64,000 nt of DNA from Lepisosteus oculatus (GCF_040954835.1 NC_090706.1:29955148-30019147); one strand, 5' to 3'; positions 11,018-21,985 are shown, numbered from the stretch's first letter. Notes: a model not told the origin generated them from the sequence alone. Numbers and translations are program-made.

Positions 11018-11545
11018 ACAGGAGGGACACCCCGCTGGACACAGCATTGAGACTCCACTGGACACAGGAGGGACACCCCGCTGGACACAGCATTGAGACT
11101 CCACTGGACACAGGAGGGACACCCCGCTGCACACAGCATTGAGACTCCACTGGACACAGGAGGGACACCAAACTGCACACAGCATTGAGACTCCACTGGA
11201 CACAGGAGAGGGATACACCACTGGGCACAGGAGTGAGACTCTGCTGGACACAGGAGTGAGACACCACTAGACGCAGGAGTGAGACACCACTAGACGCAGG
11301 AGGGGCACACTGCTGAACACAGGAAAGAGACACCACTGAACACAGGAGGGACACGCCGCTGGATACAGAGGGAAACACACTGCTGAACACAGGTGGGACA
11401 GTCTTCTGGACACAGGAGGTACAAGCTATAGGACAGAGGAGTGAGAAACCCCTGGATACAGGAGGGACAGTCTGCTAGACACAGGAGTGAGAAATCACTG
11501 GATACTGGGAGGACACAGGACAGCCACACTGCTGGACACAGGAGG
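11018..11545. repeat. Minisatellite, 23 bp unit with 46-bp dimers
   Basis: The basic unit is CTGGACACAGGAGGGACAC-type. The left part is arranged as 46-bp dimers (a second half with GGACACAGCATTGAGACTC); the right part is a more diverged 23-bp array. This suggests dimer spread from one edge. Confidence 0.9.
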
Positions 11546-11940
11546 GACAGATTGTCGGTGAGTTTGTGCTGAGTGAATTTGCTGTGCGGTGACCAGGGAT
11601 GTGGAAAGGAGGGGTAGGAGGCAGAAGGAGAGAGAGTCCAGGGAGCGGGGACTGAAAAAAGGGAGCGTTTTTCTGTTTGTTCTTCAGAAGGCCCATTCTG
11701 CTTTCAGACACCAGCATGTTTTTCCTGAAAGCAGAAGTTTCTGTCTGTCATGGAGTGAGTAACGAGCGACAGCAACAAGGGAAACTGCTGAATGGGTCTG
11801 TGTGTGGGGGCGGCTCATTCCAACTTCGCTTTTGTCCTCTCGCGGACTCACACAGTCTAGTCCACAAAGAAACCCGCCCAAACGCACAATCAGTAAGTAT
11901 GCACGGTCTCAAAAGACACTCCGGCCCTCTGTAAGAGAAG
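11546..11940. other. Stretch with no recognised gene
   Basis: Unique-looking sequence between arrays; short overlapping frames only, without recognisable motifs. Confidence 0.3.
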
Positions 11941-12315
11941 CACACAGACACATGTACACAGACATGCACACCAACACACACTGACAAAGACCAGCACACA
12001 CACTGACACGCTACTGTTTATACTGACACACACCAACACACACTGACACACACTCCTGTTTATAGTGACTGACACACACCAACACACACACTGATACACA
12101 CCAGCATACACTGACACACACCAACACACACTGACACACACTAACACACACTGATATACACTCCTGTTCATACTGAAGCACACAGCCCAACACACACCAA
12201 CACACACTGACACACACCAATACGCACCATCACACACTGACACACACTCCTGTTTATACTGACACACACCAACATACACACTGACACGTATACTGATATA
12301 CACCAACACACACCT
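11940..12315. repeat. CA-rich minisatellite (ACACACCAACACACACTGAC type)
   Basis: Irregular repeats of ACACACCAACACACACTGAC with inserted CTCCTGTTTATACTGAC blocks about every 60-100 bases. Confidence 0.88.
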
Positions 12316-12339
12316 ATACACACCCTACCTACTGTACTT

Positions 12340-12495
12340 ACAGCCCTACTAAACATCCTGAACACAGCCCTACTGACTATACTCACAGTCCTACAGATCG
12401 CCCTGAACACAGCCCTACTGACCACCCTGAACACAGCCCTACTGACCACCCTGAACACAGCCCTACTGACTGTACTCACAGCCCCACTGACCAGC
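12340..12495. repeat. Minisatellite, 24 bp unit
   Basis: About six copies of CTGAACACAGCCCTACTGAC plus CACC, immediately after the CA-rich array. Sequence from 12,500 to 12,690 is unique with nothing recognisable. Confidence 0.88.
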
Positions 12496-12699
12496 AAGGT
12501 CAATCACATTGTGGAACTTAAACCAGGGAAACTGTTATTTCCCTTATTCCCTGCTTCTGCAATTTCTGCTCATTGCTTCCTTAAAGAAAGCAATTTACTG
12601 CACCAAAGGTCCTCATTAATGGGCAACAAGGATTTCTGAAGCATTATAGGCCAACAACAGAGGCAGAAAATTCATGTAGTCTGCATGGCACAGTGCATC

Positions 12700-12865
12700 A
12701 CTTTTCACACTGTCTCTGTCATCCTCACCCCTTCACACAGAGCCTCTATCACCCCTTCACACTGTCTCTGTCATCCTCACCCCTTCACACTGTCTCTGTC
12801 ATCCTCACCCCTTCACACAGAGCCTCTATCACCCCTTCACACTGTCTCTGTCATCCTCACCCATC
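12700..12865. repeat. Minisatellite, about 28-30 bp unit
   Basis: Five to six copies of TGTCTCTGTCATCCTCACCC with CTTCACAC, mixed with an AGAGCCTCTATCACCCCTTC variant. Confidence 0.88.
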
Positions 12866-12869
12866 CTTA

Positions 12870-14868
12870 CAGGTGAAGGGATACAGGTGCAGTGATTACA
12901 GATGTGGAGACACAGGTGCAGTGATTACAGGTGAAGGAGATACAGGTGCAGTGATTACAGATGAGGAGATACAGGTGCAGTGATTACAGGTGAAGGGGAT
13001 ACAGGTGCAGTGATTACAGGTGAAGAGGATACAGGTGCAGTGATTACAGGTGAAGAGGATACAGGTGCAGTGATTACAGGTGAAGGGGATACAGGTGCAG
13101 TGATTACAGGTGAGGAGATACAGGTGCAGTGATTACAGGTGAAGGGGATACAGGTGCAGTGATTACAGGTGAAGAGGATACAGGTGCAGTGATTACAGGT
13201 GAAGGGGATACAGGTGCAGTGATTACAGGTGAGGAGATACAGGTGCAGTGATTACAGGTGAAGAGGATACAGGTGCAGTGATTACAGGTGAAGGGGATAC
13301 AGGTACAGTGATTACAGATGAGGAGATACAGGTGCAGTGATTACAGGTGAGGAGATACAGGTGCAGTGATTACAGGTGAAGAGGATACAGGTGCAGTGAT
13401 TAAAGGTGAAGAGGATACAGGTGCAGTGATTACAGGTGAGGAGATACAGGTGCAGTGATTACAGGTGAAGGGGATACAGGTACAGTGATTACAGGTGAGG
13501 AGATACAGGTGCAGTGATTACAGATGAGGAGATACAGGTGCAGTGATTACAGGTGAAGGGGATACAGGTGCAGTGATTACAGGTGAAGAGGATACAGGTG
13601 CAGTGATTACAGGTGAAGAGGATACAGGTGCAGTGATTACAGGTGAAGGGGATACAGGTGCAGTGATTACAGGTGAGGAGATACAGGTGCAGTGATTACA
13701 GGTGAAGGGGATACAGGTGCAGTGATTACAGGTGAAGAGGATACAGGTGCAGTGATTACAGGTGAAGGGGATACAGGTGCAGTGATTACAGGTGAGGAGA
13801 TACAGGTGCAGTGATTACAGGTGAAGAGGATACAGGTGCAGTGATTACAGGTGAAGGGGATACAGGTACAGTGATTACAGATGAGGAGATACAGGTGCAG
13901 TGATTACAGGTGAGGAGATACAGGTGCAGTGATTACAGGTGAAGAGGATACAGGTGCAGTGATTAAAGGTGAAGAGGATACAGGTGCAGTGATTACAGGT
14001 GAGGAGATACAGGTGCAGTGATTACAGGTGAAGGGGATACAGGTACAGTGATTACAGGTGAGGAGATACAGGTGCAGTGATTACAGATGAGGAGATACAG
14101 GTGCAGTGATTACAGGTGAGGAGATACAGGTGCAGTGATTACAGGTGAAGAGGATACAGGTGCAGTGATTAAAGGTGAAGAGGATACAGGTGCAGTGATT
14201 ACAGATGAGGAGATACAGGTGCAGTGATTACAGGTGAGGAGATACAGTTGCAGTGATTACAGGTGAAGGGATACAGGTGCAGTGATTACAGGTGAGGAGA
14301 TACAGATGCAGTGATTACAGATGAGGAGATACAGGTGCAGTGATTACAGGTGAAGGGGATACAGGTGCAGTGATTACAGGTGAGGGGATACAGGTGCAGT
14401 GATTACAGGTGAAGAGGATACAGGTGCAGTGATTACAGGTGAAGGGGATACAGGTGCAGTGATTACAGGTGAAGAGGATACAGGTGCAGTGATTACAGGT
14501 GAAGGGGATACAGGTGCAGTGATTACAGGTGAAGAGGATACAGGTGCAGTGATTACAGGTGAGGAGATACAGGTGCAGTGATTACAGGTGAAGAGGATAC
14601 AGGTGCAGTGATTACAGGTGAGGAGATACAGGTGCAGTGATTACAGGTGAGGAGATACAGGTGCAGTGATTACAGGTGAAGGGGATACAGGTGCAGTGAT
14701 TACAGGTGAAGAGGATACAGGTGCAGTGATTACAGGTGAGGAGATACAGGTGCAGTGATTACAGGTGAAGGGGATACAGGTGCAGTGATTACAGGTGAAG
14801 GGGATACAGGTGCAGTGATTACAGGTGAGGAGATACAGGTGCAGTGATTACAGGTGAAGGAGATATAG
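12870..14868. repeat. Large minisatellite, 29/30 bp unit, with a 563-bp higher-order repeat
   Basis: About 2.0 kb and nearly seventy copies of GTGATTACAGGTGAAGAGG-ATACAGGTGCA (30 bp) or its 29-bp GAGGAGATA variant. The order of variants from about 13,000 to 13,540 recurs exactly 563 bases downstream: the rare GATTAAAGG variant is at 13,398 and 13,961, and the rare AGGTACAGTG variant at 13,301 and 13,864. A third, partial recurrence begins near 14,100. The array arose by unit slippage followed by block duplication. Confidence 0.96.
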
Positions 14869-15163
14869 TTGATGGGAATACAGCTGGGGTGAACAGTCTC
14901 CAGCTTGCTGTGCTGCTGTTTCCTGACCTTGGTAAGAATGTGTCCTCTTGTGAGTACTGCTGTGGAAAGTGTTACAGGGGCGTTACTTCTGCTATCTTAT
15001 CTGCCCTTGATCTCCTGGAAGAATTGAACAAGCTTCTTTCTGTTTGCCTTTCTAATTCAGACCAAAGCAAAAGCAGCCCGCTCCTCTTACCTTTCAGCAT
15101 GCTGCACGCAGACGGGGAGAGATTCGTTCCACACAGCCTTGCATGGGTGACAGATCTGTCTTC
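14869..15163. other. Stretch with no recognised gene
   Basis: Unique sequence between the large minisatellite and a LINE. A 107-codon open frame is continuous with the repeat and shows no domain. Confidence 0.35.
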
Positions 15164-15164
15164 T

Positions 15165-15960
15165 TAATTCAATTCAATTCAAGGTGCTTTACTGGCATGA
15201 CCGATGAGCCAAATCAGTGTTGCAACACAAATACAATTAAAATAAAACGAAAACAAATCTACATTTACAGACAATTACAATAAAGACACAATCATTAAAT
15301 GTTTACATAAAGACATATGGAGCATTATTGGGAGACAGGCTCGCTGTTCCTCAGGCTGTGACAGGAGGTCACATACTGGGCTGCCAGTTCAACTGAGTTC
15401 CCTCCTCCCTCTCCCAGTAGGACTGGGACCTGTTGTGATTCTGGCAGGTGTGGGATTTTGGGATTCCGGGATTAGCTGTGTAAATTTGGGGAAGACTGTT
15501 TCTCTAAAATCAGAATATTTGTCGCAGTTCAGTAGGAAGTGCACCTCTGTCTCTATTTCTCCCCGCTGGCAGTGGGAGCACAGCCTGTCCTCTCTGGGCA
15601 GCCAGGTCTCCCTGTGTCGCCCAGTTTCTATGGCCAGGCTGTGCTCAATGAGCCTGTACTTCGTCAGGGTCAGTTCCTGTTTGCTGTTATTTATCTTAGT
15701 TAGATATTTGGCTAGTGTGTATTTTCTGTTTAGGATTCTGCAGCATTCCAGTTTATGCTGAGACTGTTTGTGTGTGTCCCAGTGTGTGAGATATTGTTTG
15801 ATCTGTGCTGTGACTCGCTTGGGTCTGAGTTGTGATGCTCTAGCAGTGCTGTCCTGAGGCTGGCTGGTGTCGGTGTGGCTTGGGCCAGTGAGCCTCAGGA
15901 CCAGCTGGCTCAGAGGGCTCTTTGTTGGGCTCAGCTCTTGACTCACCCTCTCTCTATCTC
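15165..15960 (-). mobile_element. LINE (non-LTR retrotransposon), 3' part with RT C-terminal zinc motif
   Basis: On the minus strand a 185-codon open frame ends at 15,389. It carries HWDTHKQSQHKLECCRILNR, then RLIEHSLAIETGRHRETWLP and CSHC...EVHFLLNC (a CCHC-type motif found at the C-terminus of many LINE reverse transcriptases). The 3' UTR ends at about 15,165 in an AATTC microsatellite, a common kind of LINE tail. The copy is 5'-truncated. The clade is not certain; an I/Nimb-like element is possible. The 9.9-10.3-kb copy is related. Confidence 0.8.
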
Positions 15961-16425
15961 GCCCTACTCCTGCACGCTTTTGGGGTCACCTTATAACAAC
16001 CAGGTTTTAAGGTTTTTAAAGACGTGAAACCCTTGTCACTGAAGAAGGAACGACTGGATTTAAAAAAATGATTTGAAAGTCATATTATTAGTAATTGGTG
16101 TCGCTGAGGTGATGCCAAAGTTTCCATTAATGTGGGACTTGTTTCGGCTGATTAACTGAGCAAATAAATCAGAGGATTACTTTTTCCTTCTGCTTCAGCC
16201 AAGATCTGTTTGCACTGTGACAGTCTCCTTGCAGGACAGGAACAGGCTGGTGAAAACAGCTCCCGGGGGTTTTAAATGTGTTGACTTTTGCCAGAACAAA
16301 CAGTCTGACCCCCCAAGCAGGCAGGTCTGCAGGTGCTGTAAGGAGCTGAGAGAGGGTGGGAGCCTGACTGCTTGCCCACCGGAAGAGACTTTCAGCGGAG
16401 GTGTGTTCAGCGCACAATGCTGGTC
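15961..16425. other. Stretch with no recognised gene
   Basis: Unique-looking sequence between two LINE pieces, containing open frames without domain similarity that I can recognise. Confidence 0.3.
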
Positions 16426-16429
16426 ACAG

Positions 16430-16565
16430 GCGAGAGGAGGCTTGCTGTTTGCTCTGTTTTCTTGAAAAAAGCCAGGGTATCGGCTGCAATAACATTGGTG
16501 GGCTGCTTGTTCCATGCTCCCACCACCCTTTGTGTAAAGAAGTGTGTCTTGTGCCCTTATACTCA
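16430..16565 (-). mobile_element. CR1/L2-like LINE fragment
   Basis: On the minus strand, frames read TKGGGSMEQAAH and CYCSRYPGFFQ, a diverged form of the ...FFTQRVVxAWNxLP...FK motif at the C-terminus of CR1/L2-type LINE ORF2. A clearer relative lies at 52,903. Confidence 0.45.
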
Positions 16566-16698
16566 GTTGCATGTCCAGTGCTTTCCATTTCTGTCCGACA
16601 GTCATTTTGAATTTATTTTAATTATTAAAATTTCAAAATGTAAAAGTGAATTATTAAAAAATATATATTTTTAAAGTTTGTCATAATAAGAGTAATAT

Positions 16699-16950
16699 AG
16701 GCAGCACGGTGGAACAGTAGTTGGCATTGCTGCCTTGCAGCACTGTGGCTCTGGGTTCAATTCTGGCTGTTCTGTCTGTGTGGAGTGTGTATGTTATCCT
16801 ACTGTTTGTGTGGGTATCCTCTAGGTGCTCCAGCTTCTTCCCCCAGTCTGTGATGTCCAGGTGCACCCTGCCTAATGCCTGTTGCCTTCTGGGATAGTCT
16901 CTGGCTCCACCGTGACCCTGTATTGGCAGATGGCTGGATAGTGACAATAA
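16699..16950 (+). mobile_element. Interspersed repeat of the GGCAGCACGGTGG family
   Basis: Starts with GCAGCACGGTGGAACAGTAG, followed by TGCTGCCTTGCAGCACTG, TGGGTTCAATTC, GTGTGGAGTGTGTATGTT and GGGATAGTCTCTGGCTCCAC. This is the order of a very common fish repeat whose head has tRNA-like boxes. It lies about 400 bases upstream of HRH2. Confidence 0.7.
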
Positions 16951-17328
16951 TGGTAACACACCATATTAACATTACAGCGAGGCCCTGTGTCCTTCTTCCT
17001 TCTTTGCTTCCGAGTTCCTCTCCCATCCTGTCAGCCCAGCACGACACCTACTGTATCCCTCTGTTATTATCAACAGGTCCGGCAGCCGTGGGGAAGTCTG
17101 CAGGAGCTGGGAGGCTGACAAGAGCGCCCCCTGTCTCCCAGGAGCAGGTCTGTCGCCTCTGCAGCAACCTGACAAACGCTCTGCCCCCCCCCCACTTCCT
17201 ACTTCCTCCACACCTGCAAGCCTCACGATTGCCGGTGAAGTCACTCAGCGTCCTGGTGAGTTTTCAGGCCTTGTGGAGGCCTGCTGCTCTTCTCAGGCTG
17301 TTCCAGGTCCAGGAGCGCCAGCAGCCCC
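16951..17328. other. HRH2 upstream region
   Basis: The sequence between the interspersed repeat and the HRH2 start has a poly-C run near 17,185 and increasing GC content. I see no TATA box. It may hold the HRH2 5' UTR, with CAG acceptor-like sites near 17,147 and 17,296, but exon ends cannot be fixed from sequence alone. Confidence 0.3.
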
Positions 17329-17370
17329 ATGTCTGTGCCAGCGGCGCGGTCAGGGGAGTATGGACTGTAG
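17329..17370 (+). promoter_or_regulatory. Upstream ORF overlapping the HRH2 start codon
   Basis: An ATG at 17,329 opens a 13-codon frame ending at TAG 17,368-17,370, out of frame with and overlapping the HRH2 ATG at 17,360. If the mRNA includes this ATG it could lower HRH2 translation. The mRNA start is unknown. Confidence 0.4.
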
Positions 17371-18508
17371 CCACAACAGCAGCTGCTCTGGGGCGCCCCC
17401 TGCTGGCCACTCCATGCTCTCCACGCTGCTGCTGTCCGTGGTGCTGGCGGCGATCATCGGCCTGACCGTCTGCGGCAACGTGGTGGTGTTCCTGGCGGTG
17501 GGCGTGAGCCGCAAGCTGCGCAGCGTCACCAACTGCTTCATCGTGTCGCTGGCCGTGACCGACCTGCTGCTGGGGCTGCTGGTGCTGCCCTTCTCCGCCG
17601 TGCAGGAGCTGAACGGCGACTGGCCCTTCGGCGCCACCTTCTGCAACATCTACATCAGCCTGGACGTCATGCTGTGCACCGCCTCCATCCTCAACCTCTT
17701 CATCATCAGCCTGGACCGCTACTTCGCCGTCACCGCGCCGCTGCGCTACTCCGCCCTGGTCACGCCGGGCCGCGTGGCCGCCGTCATCACCCTGATCTGG
17801 GCCGTGTCGCTCATGGTGTCCTTCCTGCCCATCCACCTGGGCTGGAACACGCCCGACTTCAGCGTGCAGAACAAGGGCCGGGGCGACCCGCAGGACGAAT
17901 GCCGCTTCGAGCTGAACCGCGGCTACGTGCTGGTGGACGCTTTCGGCACCTTCTACCTGCCCCTGGCGGTCATGTGCGCCACCTACTACCGCATCTTCAA
18001 GATCGCGCGGGAGCAGGCCAAGCGCATCAACATCGCCACTTCCTGCTGCGCCGCCGCCGCCTCCTCCTCCTCCCCCCTCGCGGCGCACGGCCCCCCACCC
18101 GCCATCCGCGAGCACAAGGCCACCGTCACGCTGGCTGCCGTCCTGGGGGCCTTCATCGTCTGCTGGTTCCCCTACTTCACCTTGTTCACCATCATGGGGC
18201 TGCGGGAGGGCAGCGTGCCCAAGACCGCCTACACCATCGTGCTCTGGCTGGGCTACGTCAACTCCGCCATCAACCCCATCCTGTACGCCGCCTTGAACCG
18301 CGACTTCCGCAACGCCTATGGCCGCCTGCTGCGCTGCCGGCGGGTGGCCCCGGCCCCCGCTGTGTCCCACCCGCCGCATGGCCAGGCAGACCCGCTGTGG
18401 GGCAACTTGCAAGGTCACAGTCCAGGCTGCAAGGAGGGCCTGACGGAGGAGAGTGGCCTCATGCTCCAAGAGAGGAACGGCAACGCCATCGCCAGCAGGG
18501 ACAGGTAA
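17360..18508 (+). CDS. HRH2: Histamine H2 receptor
   Basis: Class A G-protein-coupled receptor for histamine, Gs-coupled, in the plasma membrane. The 382-codon frame is intronless and GC-rich. Seven membrane helices are visible, with the N1.50 region at residues 39-40, D68 (TM2), amine-binding D102 in SLDVMLC (TM3), DRY at 119-121, histamine-contact D193 and T197 in VDAFGT (TM5, same spacing as the human pair), CWFP at 268-271 and NPILY at 305-309. C95 and C181 can form the conserved disulphide; N6 is a glycosylation site. I chose the ATG at 17,360 because it has A at -3 and G at +4 and gives the expected short N-terminus; the open frame upstream is not conserved. The third intracellular loop has an Ala/Ser/Pro-rich insertion (about residues 225-248) not present in human HRH2. 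The stop overlaps a strong splice donor. Confidence 0.95.
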   Translation: MDCSHNSSCSGAPPAGHSMLSTLLLSVVLAAIIGLTVCGNVVVFLAVGVSRKLRSVTNCFIVSLAVTDLLLGLLVLPFSAVQELNGDWPFGATFCNIYISLDVMLCTASILNLFIISLDRYFAVTAPLRYSALVTPGRVAAVITLIWAVSLMVSFLPIHLGWNTPDFSVQNKGRGDPQDECRFELNRGYVLVDAFGTFYLPLAVMCATYYRIFKIAREQAKRINIATSCCAAAASSSSPLAAHGPPPAIREHKATVTLAAVLGAFIVCWFPYFTLFTIMGLREGSVPKTAYTIVLWLGYVNSAINPILYAALNRDFRNAYGRLLRCRRVAPAPAVSHPPHGQADPLWGNLQGHSPGCKEGLTEESGLMLQERNGNAIASRDR

Positions 18509-18539
18509 GGACCCCGCCCCTGGAGCAACACCACATCAT

Positions 18540-18945
18540 GCCACACCCCTCACACCTCCGCCTCTCAGACTCCGCCCCTCTTACGCAGCTCCAACAGACC
18601 CTGCCTCTCAGACTCCGCCCCTCTTACACAGCTCCAACAGGCCCTGCCTCTCAGACTCCGCCCCTCTTACACAGCTCCAACAGACCCTGCCTCTCAGACT
18701 CCGCCCCTCTTACACAGCTCCAGCCGGCCCTGCCTCTCAGACTCCGCCCCTCTTACACAGCTCCAGCCGGCCCTGCCTCTCAGACTCCACCCCTCTTACA
18801 CAGCTCCAGCCGGCCCTGCCTCTCAGACTCCGCCCCTCTTACACAGCTCCAGCCGGCCCTGCCTCTCAGACTCCGCCCCTCTTACACAGCTCCAGCCGGC
18901 CCTGCCTCTCAGACTCCGCCCCTCTTACACAGCTCCACTTCCTGA
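18540..18945. repeat. Minisatellite, 43 bp unit, just downstream of HRH2
   Basis: About nine copies of CCTGCCTCTCAGACTCCGCC plus CCTCTTACACAGCTCCAGC. The 43-bp period is not a multiple of three, so open frames of over 170 codons cycle through all three phases; they are not genes. It begins about 30 bases after the HRH2 stop. Confidence 0.93.
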
Positions 18946-18959
18946 CCTCAGTCCTCACT

Positions 18960-19531
18960 GGGCTCAGTTAATTCATCATCCAGGACTGAAGTGGCCCTTA
19001 GGTGCCTGATTAGTCCTCAGAAGTTTGCACCTTTGCTTTAGTGCTCTTTTCAGTACCCAACCCAAGAGCCGTCTGTCCCGGGACAGGACCACCGCATCCT
19101 TGCCCGTCTGGGCTGTGGGGTTGGGTTCTGGGTGCACAGCTGTCCCCTGCCAGATCAGGAGGCTCAGGGGGTTGTTGGAGCACCTCCAAGCAGCAGGAGA
19201 ATTCCTCTCTGGGAGGGTCGCCAGAAGGGCTGAGGCAGCGCTAGAAGGCCCTAGACGCGGTGCGGTGCTTCAGGGGAAAGTCACAATGTGCAGATGACAG
19301 CCGTGTCTGAAAAATGAGCGACTCCCAAGCGCGGGTCACTGCCGCCTGGGCTTGAGAAAACCAAGGAGCGCAGCTGTCAGAGCGGAGGGGCTCAGGGAAC
19401 GGTGCCGCCAGCCAGCGCCGGCGCACATGAGAGCCAGCTGCTTCCCAGCGCAAGCCGAGATGTCGGTGCGGCGCTCCGCCGCCCTGTGTGTGTGTGTCTG
19501 GGGGTGTCCGGGGCGGAGCTGTGCCGATCAC
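18960..19531. other. Stretch with no recognised gene
   Basis: GC-rich unique sequence between the HRH2 minisatellite and the solo LTR. Short open frames on both strands show no domain. Confidence 0.3.
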
Positions 19532-19536
19532 CCCTC

Positions 19537-20049
19537 TGTCACGATTCGAATCCCTCCCCCTTAAGGGCCCTCCGGCTCGTTCGCATTGTACCCGATCTCC
19601 TGCACCGGCCTCCTGCTCCAGTCTCCCCTTTAAAAGCCAGACGCTCCCACTGTCCCAGGCTCAGTATTGGCAGATGGACGCCACAAGGCTTGCCTGTTTT
19701 CCGGGTTGTCCGAAGGCTGGCCTTTTCCCCGCCATCCTGACCATCTGCGTCCAGGGCTGGGAGTGTCTGCTCGCGTTACCCCCCCTTCATTCCCCCGACC
19801 CCTCGCCGGATCTCGCTCCGGCTTTTAACTCCGTTAGTCTTTGTCGGGATGGTTCACCTGGTTTTGGACTTTGGCTTCACTCTGGAAATTCTCACGGACT
19901 CCCTTGGACTAGTGTGCCTTGGACCCCCCCCCGAACACCAGCGCACCTTGGACACGCCCCCTGTTTTCCTTCCGGTCCGTGTCCTGTCCTCGCCGTTTTC
20001 CCCGTGTTTTCTCACTCCTCTCCGGGTCCTGGAGGAGCGCTCCGTGACA
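19537..20049 (+). mobile_element. Solo LTR, Ty3/Gypsy-like fossil
   Basis: A 513-bp element begins TGTCACG and ends CGTGACA, the inverted ends typical of many fish Gypsy LTRs. It is flanked on both sides by the same 5 bases, CCCTC, which fits an LTR-retrotransposon target duplication. The interior has a CTTTAAAAG promoter-like block and a TTTTGGACTTTGG segment, also common in such LTRs. No internal region or second LTR is present, so this is a recombined remnant. The intact target duplication suggests a moderate age. Confidence 0.82.
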
Positions 20050-20194
20050 CCCTCGCCCGCCCCCTGCTCTGTGTGTTGCAGCTCGGGGTCCCTCCCGTAG
20101 AGGCGCGGCGCCCAGCAGCCCGGAGCCCCGGCCCCTCCGGCGTCGCAGAGCGAGGAGCTCCCAGAGGAGCAGGAGGAAACCAGCAGGGGCTGGC

Positions 20195-20410
20195 GGTGAG
20201 CACTCCTCACAGCACACTGCTCTCACACTCCCCACTCACTCCTCACAGCGCACTCCCCACTCACTCCTCACAGCACACTGCTCTCACACTCCCCACTCAC
20301 TCCTCACAGCACACTGCTCTCACACTCCCCACTCACTCCTCATAGCACACTCTCCACTCACTCCTCACAGCGCACTCCCCACTCACTCCTCACAGTGCAC
20401 TCCTCATAAC
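20195..20410. repeat. Minisatellite, CTCACTCCTCACAGCACACT type
   Basis: Six to seven copies of ACTCCCCACTCACTCCTCAC with AGCACACTGCTCTCAC inserts; unit lengths are about 22 and 36 bp. Confidence 0.88.
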
Positions 20411-21010
20411 ACAGAACACACAAGAACAAGTCTGTTCATCCACAGCAGCTGAGACACGAGTGTGTTACAGCAGCAGCTTCGCTAGGTGTTCACAGACAGG
20501 TGTGTGGCAGCCGCCCAGCCCACAGCACAGTCTGGACTCTCACGTGCCCACCACCACCTGTAGACCCCTGAGGCTGTCTGAATTGACATATTAATTAGGT
20601 CTGCCTGTGATGCACCAGAACCACATGTACCAACAAGCATGCCTCTTGCAAAGAAGTATACACCAGTCAGTCTTCTTTCCTACAGTCAAAAATACTAGGA
20701 AATATGAGATTCAAGTTTGCTATTACTTTCCAACGCTCATGAATTAAAAGCCATACCATGTGCTGGGCCATTCTTTCCTGCTTAGACAGGATGGGTCACT
20801 CCTATGGAATATACTATTCTCTAATTGCCTTTTAGCAGTAATATGCAATGTAATAAGCAATTGAACAACCCTTCACACTGCTTGCATCTCAAGGAGTCAC
20901 CATTGCTACATGGGAAATAATATTTATATCTTGAGCCAGTACTGTATGTGTACGATAATAGCCATGTAGCATATATATGTAGGTGCTTATTCTATATACT
21001 GTAAGAGCTC
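20411..21010. other. Stretch with no recognised gene
   Basis: AT-richer unique sequence. No exon, RNA gene or repeat family is recognised. Confidence 0.3.
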
Positions 21011-21011
21011 C

Positions 21012-21290
21012 TTTCATAAAGAGCATAAGGTTACAAATGAAGGAAGGGCATTCAGCCCACTCAGCCTGTTTGATCTTGAGTAGCTAATTGATCCAAAAAT
21101 CTCAACCATCTGTTTCTTGAAAGACACAACAGTATCAGCTTCAACGGGGCTGGGTCTGCTCACTCTCTGAGACTGATCCCCTGTGTCCAGGCGCCAGGCA
21201 TTGCGGAGGGGAACCCGGAGTGATCCTGCCAGGCTCTGGGCGCCAGGCTGCGAGAGAGCCCCATCCATTCACAGCAGGGACCGGACCCGG
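21012..21290 (-). mobile_element. CR1/L2-like LINE 3' tail
   Basis: Read on the minus strand, it has TTGGATCAATTAGCTACTCA, AAACAGGCTGAGTGGGCTGA and ATTTGTAACCTTATG. The same order (CTACTAACTACCAAACAGG, AGATGGGTGATATGG, TGTAACCTTTCTCATG) is found in the 52.9-kb copy. Confidence 0.6.
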
Positions 21291-21394
21291 CATGTCTGAA
21301 CAGTGGAGAAAACTCCGCTGAGTCTGGAGACGCCAGCAGGGGACAGACGATCACAGGACAGTGTGGCTGTGGCTGATTTCCTCTGAGAGAGACA

Positions 21395-21985
21395 GAAAAA
21401 GGCGGGATTCAGGACATGAGACGCAGGGCCCAGAGGTCGAATCAGAGACGTGAATCAGAGCTGTGAGACACTGGACCCAGAGGTCGAATCAGAGACATGA
21501 GACACAGAGCCCAGAGGTCGAATCAGAGACGTGAATCAGAGCTGTGAGACACTGGACCCAGAGGTCGAAGCAGAGACATGAGACACAGGGCCCAGAGGTC
21601 GAATCAGAGACATGAGACACAGGGCCCAGAGGTCGAATCAGAGACACGAGACACAGGGCCCAGAGGTCGAATCAGAGCTGTGAGACACAGGGCCCAGAGG
21701 TCGAATCAGAGACATGAGACTCTGGGCCCAGAGGTCGAATCAGAGCTGTGAGACACAGGGCCCAGAGGTCGAATCAGAGACATGAGACACAGGGCCCAGA
21801 GGTCGAATCAGAGACACGAGACACAGGGCCCAGAGGTCGAATCAGAGACACGAGACACAGGGCCCAGAGGTCGAATCAGAGACATGAGACACAGGGCCCA
21901 GAGGTCGAATCAGAGACACGAGACACAGGGCCCAGAGGTCGAATCAGAGACACGAGACACAGGGCCCAGAGGTCGAATCAGATCA
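21395..21985. repeat. Minisatellite, 34 bp unit
   Basis: About seventeen copies of GACACAGGGCCCAGAGGTCG plus AATCAGAGACATGA. An AGCTGTGA variant alternates in the left half, suggesting a short higher-order pattern. Frames across it are artefacts. Confidence 0.94.

Noticed and set aside
12870-14868. CRISPR-like array
   Set aside because: Units are contiguous 29/30-base tandem repeats with no unique spacers; this is a eukaryotic minisatellite.
17264-18469. A 401-codon open frame on the minus strand opposite HRH2
   Set aside because: It is the antisense shadow of a GC-rich receptor gene; its translation is low-complexity (Gly, Gln, Val, His) without domain features.
17674-18945. A 423-codon open frame on the plus strand overlapping HRH2 and its minisatellite
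   Set aside because: It is a shifted frame of HRH2 that runs into the 43-bp array, which stays open in all phases.
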